64,000 nt of DNA, from contig CADCHQ010000009.1 of NCBI GenBank assembly GCA_902801325.1, positions 1-64,000 on the forward strand, written 5' to 3'. A program made the translations under genes and the position numbers. The number at the start of each line of letters is the position of its first letter. Within the stretch, counting starts at the first letter, position 1. The notes beneath the pieces are model-generated. The model searched no databases. It saw nothing but the letters and a program-made list of their open reading frames with translations, and was not told the origin of the DNA. The DNA comes from an uncultured Bacteroidales bacterium. Lineage in GTDB: Bacteria; Bacteroidota; Bacteroidia; Bacteroidales; Bacteroidaceae. Positions 8,829-17,300 of the stretch are shown here, in pieces.

Positions 8829-9233
8829 ATGCAGTTTCGACTAATCATACTATTCATCATGTTCGGTTTCTCCATCACAGGAAACTGTCAAAAGATGTAT
8901 GACCGCAGTGGTTCACTGATTGGTAGATTCGAGAATGGAAGAGTCTATGATCACTCTGGCTCATTAAGAGGTAGAGTTGAGAACAATCGTTTCTACAACT
9001 CCTCTGGTGGCTATGCTGGTAAAGAGAGAGATGAAAGGTTCTATGACCACTCAGGTGCTCTACTCGGATATACCAATGATGATAGGTTCTACAATAATAC
9101 TGGTGCGTATGTAGGCCAGATAAAAGATGGACGTGTTTATGACCACAGTGGTACATTGATAGGCCGTGCTGAAAACGTCTCCAAAGTAGTTGTAGGCCTA
9201 GTGTTCTTTTATGGAATATACCCACTACGATGA
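8829..9233 (+). CDS. Small secreted protein of six 16-residue repeats (beta-flower-like)
   Basis: 134 residues. A signal-like N-terminus (LIILFIMFGFSITGNC) is followed by six consecutive units of exactly 16 residues, such as RVYDHSGSLRGRVENN and RFYDHSGALLGYTNDD. The consensus is R-[FV]-Y-[DN]-x-[ST]-G-x-x-x-G-x-x-x-[DN]-x. It ends with a hydrophobic tail (VVVGLVFFYGIYPLR). The repeat resembles proteins annotated as '4-fold beta flower', but here there are six units. No catalytic residues are evident. It starts 11 bases after the MFS stop and is followed by a terminator, so it is the last gene of that transcript. Confidence 0.8.
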   Translation: MQFRLIILFIMFGFSITGNCQKMYDRSGSLIGRFENGRVYDHSGSLRGRVENNRFYNSSGGYAGKERDERFYDHSGALLGYTNDDRFYNNTGAYVGQIKDGRVYDHSGTLIGRAENVSKVVVGLVFFYGIYPLR

Positions 9234-9266
9234 AACTGATTGAATAGTAACATTAGAACAAAAAAG

Positions 9267-9297
9267 AATCGAGAGCCCCGAAAGACTCTCGATTTTT
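9267..9297. terminator. Bidirectional intrinsic terminator
   Basis: AATCGAGAG and CTCTCGATT form a perfect 9-bp stem around a ten-base loop. Plus-strand reading continues into TTTTTATT, and minus-strand reading continues into a run of T (plus-strand aaaaaag). It can end both the small repeat-protein transcript and the convergent galE transcript. Confidence 0.85.
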
Positions 9298-9347
9298 ATT
9301 GCATTATGTCAATATTGCATTAAGTATTTATTGACTATACAGCAGCA

Positions 9348-10382
9348 TTACATAACACCATCGCGACGTAACTTCTCTTGCCACTTCCAAGCTGAGCGGA
9401 GAACATCCTCAGTAGGAGTATCTGCCTTCCAACCAAGAACTCGGTTGGCCTTATCAACATTACCCCAAACCTTCTCAATGTCACCCTCGCGACGTGGTGC
9501 AAACTCCCAAGGAAGCTTAACACCTGTTGCCTTCTCAAAGCCTTCAACAACCTCAAGAGTTGAGAGACCACGACCAGTACCAATGTTAAAGACTTCCACT
9601 GCATCACCATCACCCTCAAGAACACGAGTCATAGCCTTCACATGAGCCTTAGCAAGGTCAACTACATAGATGTAGTCGCGAATGCAAGTTCCATCGGGAG
9701 TGTCATAGTCATTACCAAATATCTTCAGTTGCTTACGCACTCCGATAGCTGTCTGTGTAACAAAGGGGATAAGGTTCATGGGCACACCAATGGGCAATTC
9801 ACCAATCTCTGCTGAGGGGTGAGCACCAATGGGGTTGAAGTAACGCAGGATAATGCTCTTGATGGGAGCACCAGAGTGAACGTAGTCCTGAATGATCTCC
9901 TCATTAATCTGCTTCGTGTTACCATAAGGAGAAAGAGCCTTCTGGATAGGAGCTTCCTCAGTAACAGGCAAGTTCTCCTTTGTAGGCTGACCATAAACGG
10001 TGCAGCTGGAAGAGAAGATGATACCCTTAACATCATACTTAGGCATGAGTTCAAGCAGGTTGATGAGGGAAACGATATTGTTGCGATAGTACAGCAATGG
10101 TTTCTCAACACTCTCACCCACAGCCTTAGAAGCTGCAAAGTGGATGATACCCTTAATCTGAGGATATTTCTTAAACACACCCTCTGTGGCTTCCTGATCA
10201 CGAAGGTCTACTTGCTCAAAAGCAGGACGCTTACCTGTGATCTTCTCAATGCCATCAAGCACTTCAATGCGTGAATTACTCAGGTTGTCCACGATGACTA
10301 CATCGTAACCTGCTTCCTGTAATTCCACTGTGGTATGCGAGCCAATGAAACCGCAACCACCAGTAACCAAAATAGTTTCCAT
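9348..10382 (-). CDS. galE: UDP-glucose 4-epimerase
   Basis: 344 residues from METILVTGG. The NAD-binding GGCGFIGSH motif is right at the N-terminus, and the catalytic Ser/Tyr-x3-Lys set is visible (SSSCTVYG, then SPYGNTK). GalE interconverts UDP-glucose and UDP-galactose for galactose use and surface polysaccharide synthesis. A longer frame starts at 10439, but its first 19 residues are encoded by a REP-like palindrome and spacer, so the start at 10382 is preferred. The gene stands alone and converges on the MFS transcript, sharing a terminator. Confidence 0.96.
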   Translation of the reverse strand: METILVTGGCGFIGSHTTVELQEAGYDVVIVDNLSNSRIEVLDGIEKITGKRPAFEQVDLRDQEATEGVFKKYPQIKGIIHFAASKAVGESVEKPLLYYRNNIVSLINLLELMPKYDVKGIIFSSSCTVYGQPTKENLPVTEEAPIQKALSPYGNTKQINEEIIQDYVHSGAPIKSIILRYFNPIGAHPSAEIGELPIGVPMNLIPFVTQTAIGVRKQLKIFGNDYDTPDGTCIRDYIYVVDLAKAHVKAMTRVLEGDGDAVEVFNIGTGRGLSTLEVVEGFEKATGVKLPWEFAPRREGDIEKVWGNVDKANRVLGWKADTPTEDVLRSAWKWQEKLRRDGVM

Positions 10383-10402
10383 GATATAAGACCCCCTCCT
10401 AA

Positions 10403-10423
10403 CCTCCCCCGTAAATGGGGAGG
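10403..10423. repeat. REP-like palindrome upstream of galE
   Basis: CCTCCCC-cgtaaat-GGGGAGG is a perfect 7-bp stem, preceded by accccctccta. It lies 20 bp upstream of the galE start. Confidence 0.65.
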
Positions 10424-10484
10424 AACATATTGGGGCCAAGGATGTTTAATTTAACATTATTATTCTTTATTATCAAACGTATCT

Positions 10485-10562
10485 GCTCCCCTCCTTAACA
10501 GGGCAACGCAAGTTGGGCGTTAGCGTTGGGGAGCCTGCGACGGAGGGCGGGTTGGGGGTGAG
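10485..10562. repeat. REP-like palindrome with an enlarged loop
   Basis: GCTCCCC (10485-10491) pairs with GGGGAGC (10528-10534). The loop contains a second small hairpin, AACGC...GCGTT, as if a short sequence had been added within the element. A G-rich tail runs up to the rnfA stop. Confidence 0.55.
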
Positions 10563-10565
10563 TCT

Positions 10566-11180
10566 TCAAAACAGCTTTGCAAGCCCGTTGTTAACACCAG
10601 AGAATCCCATGAAGGCCATGGAGAGAAGACCCGCAACAACAAGAGCGATAGCCATACCCTGCACACCCTTGGGAACATCCATACGAGAGAGTTGCTCACG
10701 AATGCCAGCAAAGACAATCAATGCCAATCCGAAACCTATGGCTGTGCAGAGAGCAAACCATACACCTGTAACCAGATTATGTTCCAAACCAGCAGCATCA
10801 TAAGTACCGTTACCCACGAGAATGGCAACACCAAGGATGCAGCAGTTGGTGGTAATCAAAGGAAGGAATACACCCAAAGCCTGATACAGGGCGGGGCTGA
10901 CCTTCTTCAGCACGATTTCCACCATCTGCACGAGGGCGGCAATGACGAGGATGAAGGCGATGGTCTGCAGATACTCGAGGCCGAAGGGATTGAGCACGTA
11001 GAGCTGGATGAGATAGGTCACCAGCGTGGCTATGGTGAGCACAAAGGCAACAGCTGCTGCCATACCCATAGCAGTCTCAACCTTCTTCGACACACCCAAG
11101 AAAGGACAGATGCCGAGGAACTGACTCAGTACGATATTATTAACGAATATCGCTGTGATAAAAATAAGAATGTATGCCAT
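10566..11180 (-). CDS. rnfA: Rnf complex membrane subunit RnfA
   Basis: 204 residues, nearly all hydrophobic, with the typical start MAYILIFITAIFVNNIVLSQFLGICPFLGVS and the central TTNCCILGVAI segment shared by RnfA/NqrE. RnfA and RnfE form the pseudo-symmetric inner-membrane core of the Na+- (or H+-) translocating ferredoxin:NAD+ oxidoreductase. It is the last gene of the minus-strand rnf operon, five bases after rnfE. The C-terminus reaches into REP-like spacer DNA. Confidence 0.95.
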   Translation of the reverse strand: MAYILIFITAIFVNNIVLSQFLGICPFLGVSKKVETAMGMAAAVAFVLTIATLVTYLIQLYVLNPFGLEYLQTIAFILVIAALVQMVEIVLKKVSPALYQALGVFLPLITTNCCILGVAILVGNGTYDAAGLEHNLVTGVWFALCTAIGFGLALIVFAGIREQLSRMDVPKGVQGMAIALVVAGLLSMAFMGFSGVNNGLAKLF

Positions 11181-11185
11181 AATCG

Positions 11186-11770
11186 TTATGCCTTTTTAAT
11201 TTTATTGAAGACTGCAATCAGATAACCCAGCACGATGAAAGCACCAGGGGCTAACACAAAGAGAAGAGCACCATACTGTTCGGGGAAGCAAGTAATGTTG
11301 AATACCTTACCAGTACCCAGCAACTCGCGGCAAGCACCCAGAAGTGTGAGAGCCCAAGTGAAACCAAGTCCGATACCAAGACCATCGAAAATGGATGGGA
11401 TGGCACCATTCTTAGCAGCAAAAGCTTCTGCACGACCCAGAATGATGCAGTTAACCACAATCAGAGGAATAAACAGACCCAAAGCAGCATCCACACCAGG
11501 AGCATAAGCCTTGATGAGCATCTGAAGGATGGTGACCAGCGAAGCAATGACCACGATATAGCAGGGAATGCGCACCATGTCGGGAATCAGGTTCTTGATG
11601 AGGGCAATGATGAAGTTGGAGAACACCAGCACGGCCATCGTGGCCAGGCCCATCGACATACCGTTGAGGGCACTGCTGGTGGTTCCCAGCGTGGGGCACA
11701 TACCCAGCAGCAGAACAAAGGTAGGATTCTCTTTGATTAATCCATTAAGAAATACTTTAATATTATTCAT
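11186..11770 (-). CDS. rnfE: Rnf complex membrane subunit RnfE
   Basis: 194 residues, multi-helix membrane protein with NPTFVLLLGMCPTLGTTSSA near the start and VVNCIILGRAEAFAAKN in the middle, both characteristic of RnfE/NqrD. It pairs with RnfA in the membrane, where the conserved cysteines hold an iron-sulfur centre. Its start overlaps the end of rnfG by eight bases, which suggests translational coupling. Confidence 0.95.
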   Translation of the reverse strand: MNNIKVFLNGLIKENPTFVLLLGMCPTLGTTSSALNGMSMGLATMAVLVFSNFIIALIKNLIPDMVRIPCYIVVIASLVTILQMLIKAYAPGVDAALGLFIPLIVVNCIILGRAEAFAAKNGAIPSIFDGLGIGLGFTWALTLLGACRELLGTGKVFNITCFPEQYGALLFVLAPGAFIVLGYLIAVFNKIKKA

Positions 11771-12368
11771 TTGTTACCTCCGTTTCTTCTTTAATTTGTT
11801 GAGTTGCACCAGTTTGTGCATCTTCTTGCTCACGCTCACTCAAAGCTTCGTATGCAGCATTTACACAACGAAGGAAGGCACGACTGGTAATGGTAGAAGC
11901 TGTAATAGCATCAACCTCTCCCCCATCCTTAGACACGGTGAGGTTTCCTGCTTGCTTACCAATGATGTCACCTTTCTGACCCTTTTGGAACCATTCTCCG
12001 GCCTTAGCACCAAGTCCAGGAGTCTCACTTGTCTCCAATACTTGATAGCCTTGGATAAGACCTTCTTCATTGAAACCAACAAGAACGGAAAGCTTACCAC
12101 CAAAGCCATTGGGATCAGTAGCCTGAACAGCCACACCCTTATCGGTCTGATAGATGATGGCTCCACTCTCCAGTGTATCGGGAGTTTCCACTACGACCTC
12201 ATCAGCAGCCAAAACGGCTTTAATACCATCACTCAATTGCTTAGCCTTTATCTGTTCGATAGGACCAGCCGTAACACTATTGACATATCCAAGTGCCAAA
12301 CCTGCAATAAGAGCAATAGAGGTCAGCACAATTGCCATATTAGGCAACGTAGATTTCAGTTTCTTCAT
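11763..12368 (-). CDS. rnfG: Rnf complex flavoprotein subunit RnfG
   Basis: 201 residues: one N-terminal membrane helix (residues 12-30) and a periplasmic FMN-binding domain. The covalent FMN site is expected at the Thr of an [S/T]-[G/A]-[A/S]-T motif. Here DAITASTIT places it at Thr159, a relaxed form of the usual SGAT. EETSETPGLGAKAGEW-type sequence (residues about 112-126) also fits the family. It overlaps rnfD upstream by four bases and rnfE downstream by eight. Confidence 0.93.
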   Translation of the reverse strand: MKKLKSTLPNMAIVLTSIALIAGLALGYVNSVTAGPIEQIKAKQLSDGIKAVLAADEVVVETPDTLESGAIIYQTDKGVAVQATDPNGFGGKLSVLVGFNEEGLIQGYQVLETSETPGLGAKAGEWFQKGQKGDIIGKQAGNLTVSKDGGEVDAITASTITSRAFLRCVNAAYEALSEREQEDAQTGATQQIKEETEVTNE

Positions 12369-13357
12369 TTTGCTGCCTCCTTTCCAATTACTTCACCAAA
12401 GCGCTTTGGCTTGCAATATACATTAATCAAGGGAGTGAATGCATTCATGATGATGATGGCAAACGACATACCTTCGGGATAAGCACCCCAGTTACGAATA
12501 ACCACCGTCAGCAAACCAATGCAGACACCAAAGATGAGTTGACCCTTATGGCTCATAGGCGAAGTCACGTAATCAGTTGCCATATAGCAAGCACCCAGAA
12601 TCATACCTCCAGAGAAGATAACCTGCAAGGGATTGGCATAAATAGGATTAGCCAAATGAAGCAAGCCAGAGAAGACAAGAACTGTTGCAATAATGCTAAC
12701 GGGAATGTGCCAGGTAATGATCTTACGCCAAAGCATGAACGCACAACCGATGAGCAGCAACAAAGCACTTACTTCACCCATAGAACCTTCAGTCTGACCA
12801 AGGAACATTTCAAGGCTTGAAGGAAGGTCATTCAGTATAGAGGCATCTTTCTCAAGGATAGCCTTTTGCATTAGGCTCAATGGCGTAGCACCTGAATAAC
12901 CATCGATTTTGTCAAATACATTGTCCGACCAAGAGGTCATCTGAACAGGGAAGCTAATCAGCAAGAACACACGACCAGCCAAAGCAGGATTGAAGATGTT
13001 CTGTCCAAGTCCACCAAACGTGAGTTTACCAACACCAATAGCGAACAAGGCACCCAGAATGACTATCCATATAGGAAGATTGCTGGGAAGGTTGAAACCC
13101 AGGAGCAAACCCGTGAGAATGGCTGAACCATCAAGAATGGTCAAGCGGTCGCGCTTCAAAATAAACTTGGTAATGGCCCACTCAAAGAAAACGCAGGACA
13201 ACACCGAAGCGAGCATAACCTTCACCGCCCCCAAACCAAAGAAGCAGAAGCTTGCAATCAGAGCCGGAAGCAAGGCTATGCAAACACCATACATGTTCTT
13301 CTGAACAGAGTCACCTCCGTGAACATGCGGTGAAAGGGATATTGTTAATTTACTCAT
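12365..13357 (-). CDS. rnfD: Rnf complex flavoprotein subunit RnfD
   Basis: 330 residues with about ten membrane segments. SGATPLS at residues 155-161 is the covalent flavin attachment motif (Thr158). LSPHVHGGDSVQKNMYGV at the N-terminus and GQNIFNPALAGRVFLL near residue 118 are typical of RnfD/NqrB. RnfD and RnfG carry electrons across the membrane part of the complex. The four-base overlap with rnfG indicates coupled translation. Confidence 0.95.
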   Translation of the reverse strand: MSKLTISLSPHVHGGDSVQKNMYGVCIALLPALIASFCFFGLGAVKVMLASVLSCVFFEWAITKFILKRDRLTILDGSAILTGLLLGFNLPSNLPIWIVILGALFAIGVGKLTFGGLGQNIFNPALAGRVFLLISFPVQMTSWSDNVFDKIDGYSGATPLSLMQKAILEKDASILNDLPSSLEMFLGQTEGSMGEVSALLLLIGCAFMLWRKIITWHIPVSIIATVLVFSGLLHLANPIYANPLQVIFSGGMILGACYMATDYVTSPMSHKGQLIFGVCIGLLTVVIRNWGAYPEGMSFAIIIMNAFTPLINVYCKPKRFGEVIGKEAAK

Positions 13358-13385
13358 AATCTATGTTTAATTTCTCGTTTCTCAT

Positions 13386-14729
13386 TTATTTAGCAGAGCG
13401 AGCTCTGATGATTCCCATTACTGTTGACTTACCCAGACGGATGTAATCCAGCAAAGGACGATGGCTGGGACAAGTGAACTGGCAAGAACCACACTCAATG
13501 CAACTGGTGATATCATCTTGCTCGGCAGCATCCCAATCGCGCAACTCACTTACCTTAGACAAGAGATAAGGCTCAAGTCCCATAGGACAAGCACCTACGC
13601 ACTTGGCACAACGGATACAAGGCTCAGCCTCTGCACGCTTGGCTTCATCTTCCTTCATAATGAGCAAACCACTCGAGCCCTTTGTCATTGGCACGTCAAT
13701 GCTCAAGAGAGCTTTACCCATCATAGGACCACCACCAATGATCTTACCTGTATCTTCAGGAAGACCTCCACACTCGTCAATCAACTGACTAAATGGAGTT
13801 CCCAAACGAGCCAACAAGTTAGAGGGCTTGCTAAGGCTCTTACCTGTAACAGTAATGATACGGTCAATCAAAGGTTTATTCTTCATCACTGCCTGATATA
13901 TGGCAAAGATGGTTCCTACATTCTGAACAATAGCACCCGTATCAATAGGCAATGCAGGAGGAGCAGGAACCTGACGACCAATAACAGCATCAATTAACTG
14001 CTTCTCACCACCTTGTGGATATTTCACCTTCAAGGGCACAACCTCTATTTCGGGATATTGCTTAGCCTTTTCTGTCATCAACTCAATGGCATCGGGCTTA
14101 TTGCGTTCTATGCCGATGTAGCCTTTCTTGACATTTACGGCCTTCATAACAAGCTGGAGTCCAACGAGAATCTCATCGGGATGCTCAAGCATTAGTCGAT
14201 GGTCGGCAGTAAGATAAGGTTCACATTCAACAGCATTCACAATCACACATTCGGCCACCTTACCTGGAGGAGGACACAACTTGACATGAGTGGGGAATGT
14301 AGCACCACCCATACCCACAATACCTGCGGCTTTAATCTTATCAACAATGGTCTTACTATCCAAATCAGGACGGTCAGCCAGTTTCACGAGGTCGGTAGAA
14401 CGGTCAATTCCTTCTTCCCACTCATCGCCTTCCACGTCAACAACAACTGCCATTCGACGAAGACCACTGGCATCAAGAACCACATCAACTTTATTTACCT
14501 TACCACTTACACTCGAGTAAATGGGAGCACTTACAAAGCCTCCGGCTTCACCCAGCAAGGTACCTACCTTCACCACATCGCCCTTCTTGACAACGGGATT
14601 TGCAGGAGCACCAATGTGCTGGAACATGCTGAACACTGCTTGCTTAGGCAACTGAGCCTCACGAATGGGACTACCGGCAGACAGCTTATTTTCTTCGGGG
14701 TGAACACCACCAATGCTAAATGTCTTCAT
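13386..14729 (-). CDS. rnfC: Rnf complex NADH-binding subunit RnfC
   Basis: 447 residues. The N-terminal GGVHPEENKLSAGSPI and the glycine-rich GMGGATFPTHVKL stretch form the NADH/FMN domain shared with complex I NuoF. Two [4Fe-4S] motifs follow: CIRCAKCVGACP near residues 371-382 and CIECGSCQFTCP near 410-421. RnfC passes electrons between NADH and RnfB on the cytoplasmic face. It begins two bases after the rnfB stop, and rnfD follows after 28 bases. Confidence 0.96.
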   Translation of the reverse strand: MKTFSIGGVHPEENKLSAGSPIREAQLPKQAVFSMFQHIGAPANPVVKKGDVVKVGTLLGEAGGFVSAPIYSSVSGKVNKVDVVLDASGLRRMAVVVDVEGDEWEEGIDRSTDLVKLADRPDLDSKTIVDKIKAAGIVGMGGATFPTHVKLCPPPGKVAECVIVNAVECEPYLTADHRLMLEHPDEILVGLQLVMKAVNVKKGYIGIERNKPDAIELMTEKAKQYPEIEVVPLKVKYPQGGEKQLIDAVIGRQVPAPPALPIDTGAIVQNVGTIFAIYQAVMKNKPLIDRIITVTGKSLSKPSNLLARLGTPFSQLIDECGGLPEDTGKIIGGGPMMGKALLSIDVPMTKGSSGLLIMKEDEAKRAEAEPCIRCAKCVGACPMGLEPYLLSKVSELRDWDAAEQDDITSCIECGSCQFTCPSHRPLLDYIRLGKSTVMGIIRARSAK

Positions 14730-14731
14730 AA

Positions 14732-15652
14732 TTACTGTTCTGCTTTTACGGGTTCAACATTAGGAGTAGTTGGGGCCTGAGGAGCCTTTGGCGTTTCAGG
14801 AGTCTCTGCCTTAGGTTTCCTTGGCGGCATATTGAAGGAATGAATAGCACCCTTCGGACAAGCCTCCTCACACTTACGGCAAAGCTTACACTTCTCTGCG
14901 TCGATGTAAGCAAGGTTCTTTGTCAAGGTGATAGCCTCGAACTTATCACAAACCTTCACACACTTACCGCAACCGATACATGAGGCCTTACACCACTTAT
15001 TGGCAATAGCGCCTTTGTCCTTGTTGTTACAAAGAACCACCATACGACGATTCTTGGGACCCTTAAGACGAATCTCAATAATCTGACGCGGACAAGCCTT
15101 GGCACATGCGCCACAAGCCGTACACTTCTCTTCATCTACTTCAGGAAGCAAGGTCTCGGGATTGATGTGAATGGCTCCGAACTGACACGATGCTACACAG
15201 TCGCCACAACCATAGCAACCATAAGAGCAACCCGTGTCACCCATACCAATCATCTGTTCAATCATACAACTCTTAGCACCGTCGTAAGATACCAAACGAG
15301 GACGATTCTCACACGAGCCATTGCATCGAACAACAGCAACCTTTGGAGCTGAAGCCTCAACTGTCATTCCCAGTATGCCTGCAACCTGCTCCATCACGGG
15401 TTGACCGCCTACAGGACAAAGTAAGCCCTCAAGCGATCCCTTCTCATCAGTTGCCTTAACACAGGCACCTGCAAAACCGGCGCAACCAGGAAAACCGCAA
15501 CCACCACAATTGGCTTGCGGCAGTACAGCACTTACCTGCCCAATGCGCTCATCCTCATGCACCGCAAACTTACGCGATGCAAAATAGAGCAGCAAGGCAG
15601 CAATAAGCCCGATAGCGCCCAAGGCAATAATTGCCAAAAGGATTGGATTCAT
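14732..15652 (-). CDS. rnfB: Rnf complex ferredoxin-like subunit RnfB
   Basis: 306 residues. An N-terminal membrane anchor (residues 4-25) is followed by the RnfB Fe-S motif with Cys49, Cys52, Cys57 and Cys64 (CGGCGFPGCAGFAGAC). Several CxxCxxCxxxCP ferredoxin motifs come after it, including CTACGACAKACP, CIGCGKCVKVCD and CKLCRKCEEACP. It accepts electrons from ferredoxin. The final 40 residues are Pro/Ala/Glu-rich and probably disordered. It is the second gene of the operon, after rseC. Confidence 0.96.
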   Translation of the reverse strand: MNPILLAIIALGAIGLIAALLLYFASRKFAVHEDERIGQVSAVLPQANCGGCGFPGCAGFAGACVKATDEKGSLEGLLCPVGGQPVMEQVAGILGMTVEASAPKVAVVRCNGSCENRPRLVSYDGAKSCMIEQMIGMGDTGCSYGCYGCGDCVASCQFGAIHINPETLLPEVDEEKCTACGACAKACPRQIIEIRLKGPKNRRMVVLCNNKDKGAIANKWCKASCIGCGKCVKVCDKFEAITLTKNLAYIDAEKCKLCRKCEEACPKGAIHSFNMPPRKPKAETPETPKAPQAPTTPNVEPVKAEQ

Positions 15653-15676
15653 GATTTGTTAGTATTATTTAATTAT

Positions 15677-16090
15677 TTATGATTTAATGCGAAAGGAAAA
15701 GCGTCGTTGCATCTTATTGCGAAACGCATATAATATAATATAATAAGGTATAAGGGAAGCCAAAGCCAAAAGAGCTGCAATTCCAGCATTGAGGTAAGAG
15801 GCCGACACCATTAGTACCACCATCAGCAGGACCAAGGGAATCACATAGGCCCACAGAGTTGCACGCAAACCCATGCCAATCTCACCAACTATGGTCACGT
15901 TCTGGCCAATGCTGTAACGATTAGGGGCATCACAAGGTATCTCCACCAATTTCTCCTTCTTTTCCGAACTATGGCACAGTTGGGCAGCAGCACATGCAGC
16001 GCAAGCAGTTTCTTGCACTATCGATACGATAACACCGTGGGACACTATGCGTTCCACGACACCACGATGCTCGATTTGCCGTCCATTCAT
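15677..16090 (-). CDS. rseC: RseC/SoxR-reducing-system-like membrane protein
   Basis: 137 residues. The N-terminal half has the Cys pattern CAACAAAQLCHSSEKKEKLVEIPC typical of the RseC_MucC family. Two adjacent membrane helices follow (about residues 75-120), then a basic tail (RNKMQRRFSFRIKS). In proteobacteria RseC works with Rnf/Rsx in keeping SoxR reduced. In Bacteroidetes the gene commonly heads the rnf operon and may help assemble or maintain its iron-sulfur proteins, which is an inference. It is the first gene of this operon. Confidence 0.85.
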   Translation of the reverse strand: MNGRQIEHRGVVERIVSHGVIVSIVQETACAACAAAQLCHSSEKKEKLVEIPCDAPNRYSIGQNVTIVGEIGMGLRATLWAYVIPLVLLMVVLMVSASYLNAGIAALLALASLIPYYIILYAFRNKMQRRFSFRIKS

Positions 16091-16113
16091 ATTTAAATTC
16101 CCATAAACTAGCG

Positions 16114-16121
16114 CAAATATA
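16114..16121 (-). promoter_or_regulatory. -7 element for the rnf operon
   Basis: TATATTTG on the minus strand, 23 bases before the rseC start, matches the TAnnTTTG -7 element. No convincing -33 box is seen at 19-21 bp. It is divergent from the CPBP gene promoter. Confidence 0.45.
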
Positions 16122-16143
16122 CAAAATAATTCTCATATGATTC

Positions 16144-16173
16144 GTTGATATTCCGTTTTTTGTATTACTTTTG
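16144..16173 (+). promoter_or_regulatory. Candidate promoter for the CPBP protease gene
   Basis: GTTG (16144-16147) and TACTTTTG (16166-16173) are spaced 18 bp, slightly short of the 19-21 bp norm. The start codon is 28 bases further. Confidence 0.5.
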
Positions 16174-16200
16174 CATGAATAACCTTAAACTTTGAATGAA

Positions 16201-17100
16201 ATGAAGGTATTTTTGAAGCCAATTATTGCTGTTCTTGTATTCATTTTGATGGAGCTCCTTGTCGGAGGCATTATTGGCATGATAGGCAATCTGTTGTTCC
16301 ACCCTGGCGAAGGGGGAAAAGCCGCAATCATTGCACTTAGTATTATCATAAGTGGAGTGCTCACCGTCTTTATCCTGAACAAGATGAACATGATAAAATG
16401 GCGAGTTGCCAATCCTAAAACCATAAGTTGGAGGAAGGCTCCCCTGGCTATCGTGGGTGCATTAATGGGCATTATAGCCGCCAATCTCTTGAACGAGAAA
16501 CTCGACTTGCCCAACTTGATAGAGGCAGAGATGGGTGCCTTGTGCCATACATTCTGGGGTGTGTTAGCTATCACTATTATTGGTCCTATCGTAGAGGAAT
16601 TGGTTTTCCGTGAGGGTATTATCGGATATCTCATCCGTCGAGGTCAGCACAGATGGGTAGCCATAATCTTTTCTTCATTGATGTTTGGCATCATTCACCT
16701 CAATCCTGCACAGGTTCCCTTTGCCTTCATCATGGGCATTGTCTTGGGTGTAGTTTATGTCAAGAGCCATAGTATTGTGCTCACCAGCATCATTCACATC
16801 CTGAACAACACCATTGCCGTTGTGGAAATCATTATCTTAGGCGAACGCGCCAATGACCTCAGCTATGCAGAACTCTTAGGAGGCTCTGGCATTACTTGGG
16901 TATACATTATTATTTGCACGGGCTTGTGCGTTCTCTTCCTTCTTGAGTTCTGGAAGCAATATCACAGGAAACATGTTGTCAGCACCGATGATGAGCATCA
17001 TCATCACCATCACCACCATCATCACCATCAGAGTGTGGTTGAGCAGGCAACTGAGGTTGCACAAACCGAAGCCGAGACAATAGTAAAGCAGGACGACTAG
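16201..17100 (+). CDS. CPBP-family intramembrane glutamic protease with poly-His tract
   Basis: 299 residues from the ATG at 16201; an upstream in-frame TTG at 16192 is less likely. Membrane-spanning protein with the Abi/CPBP (CAAX protease-like) motifs EELVFR at 132-137, His166 in FGIIHLNP and His199 in SIIHILNN. These are the catalytic Glu pair, Arg and two His of the family. Substrates are unknown. The hydrophilic C-terminal tail carries eleven consecutive His residues after an acidic DDE, a likely metal-binding or metal-sensing stretch. The gene is followed directly by a 22-bp-period repeat array. Confidence 0.9.
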   Translation: MKVFLKPIIAVLVFILMELLVGGIIGMIGNLLFHPGEGGKAAIIALSIIISGVLTVFILNKMNMIKWRVANPKTISWRKAPLAIVGALMGIIAANLLNEKLDLPNLIEAEMGALCHTFWGVLAITIIGPIVEELVFREGIIGYLIRRGQHRWVAIIFSSLMFGIIHLNPAQVPFAFIMGIVLGVVYVKSHSIVLTSIIHILNNTIAVVEIIILGERANDLSYAELLGGSGITWVYIIICTGLCVLFLLEFWKQYHRKHVVSTDDEHHHHHHHHHHHQSVVEQATEVAQTEAETIVKQDD

Positions 17101-17188
17101 CTTGTACAACCTTGAGTCCATACTTGAGCAAGCCTGAACACTTGCTTGTACAAGTCTGAATACATGCTTGGGCAATCCCAAGCCAACA
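17101..17188. repeat. 22-bp-period repeat array after the CPBP gene
   Basis: CTTGnnCAA recurs at 17101, 17123, 17145 and 17167, exactly 22 bp apart. The intervening bases are similar (GCCTGAACACTTG, GTCTGAATACATG). The units begin at the base after the CPBP stop codon. The core CTTGTACAAG is itself palindromic. Confidence 0.8.
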
Positions 17189-17218
17189 ATTAAGAAATCA
17201 CTAACCCATATAATATTG

Positions 17219-17248
17219 AAAGGGCCCTACCTCACGGCGGAGCCCTTT
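17219..17248 (-). terminator. Terminator after rpsP
   Basis: AAAGGGC and GCCCTTT form a 7-bp stem. On the minus strand it is followed by the T-rich ttcaatattata. It lies 53 bases after the rpsP stop and could serve both flanking, convergent genes. Confidence 0.55.
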
Positions 17249-17300
17249 CGCTGTTGTTTGGAATAGTCTATTAGAATAAAATTTTTAACTGTTTTGGTTT

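Noticed and set aside
10383..10439. Upstream extension of galE
   Set aside because: The extra 19 residues come from a REP-like palindrome, and the NAD-binding motif normally starts at the N-terminus.
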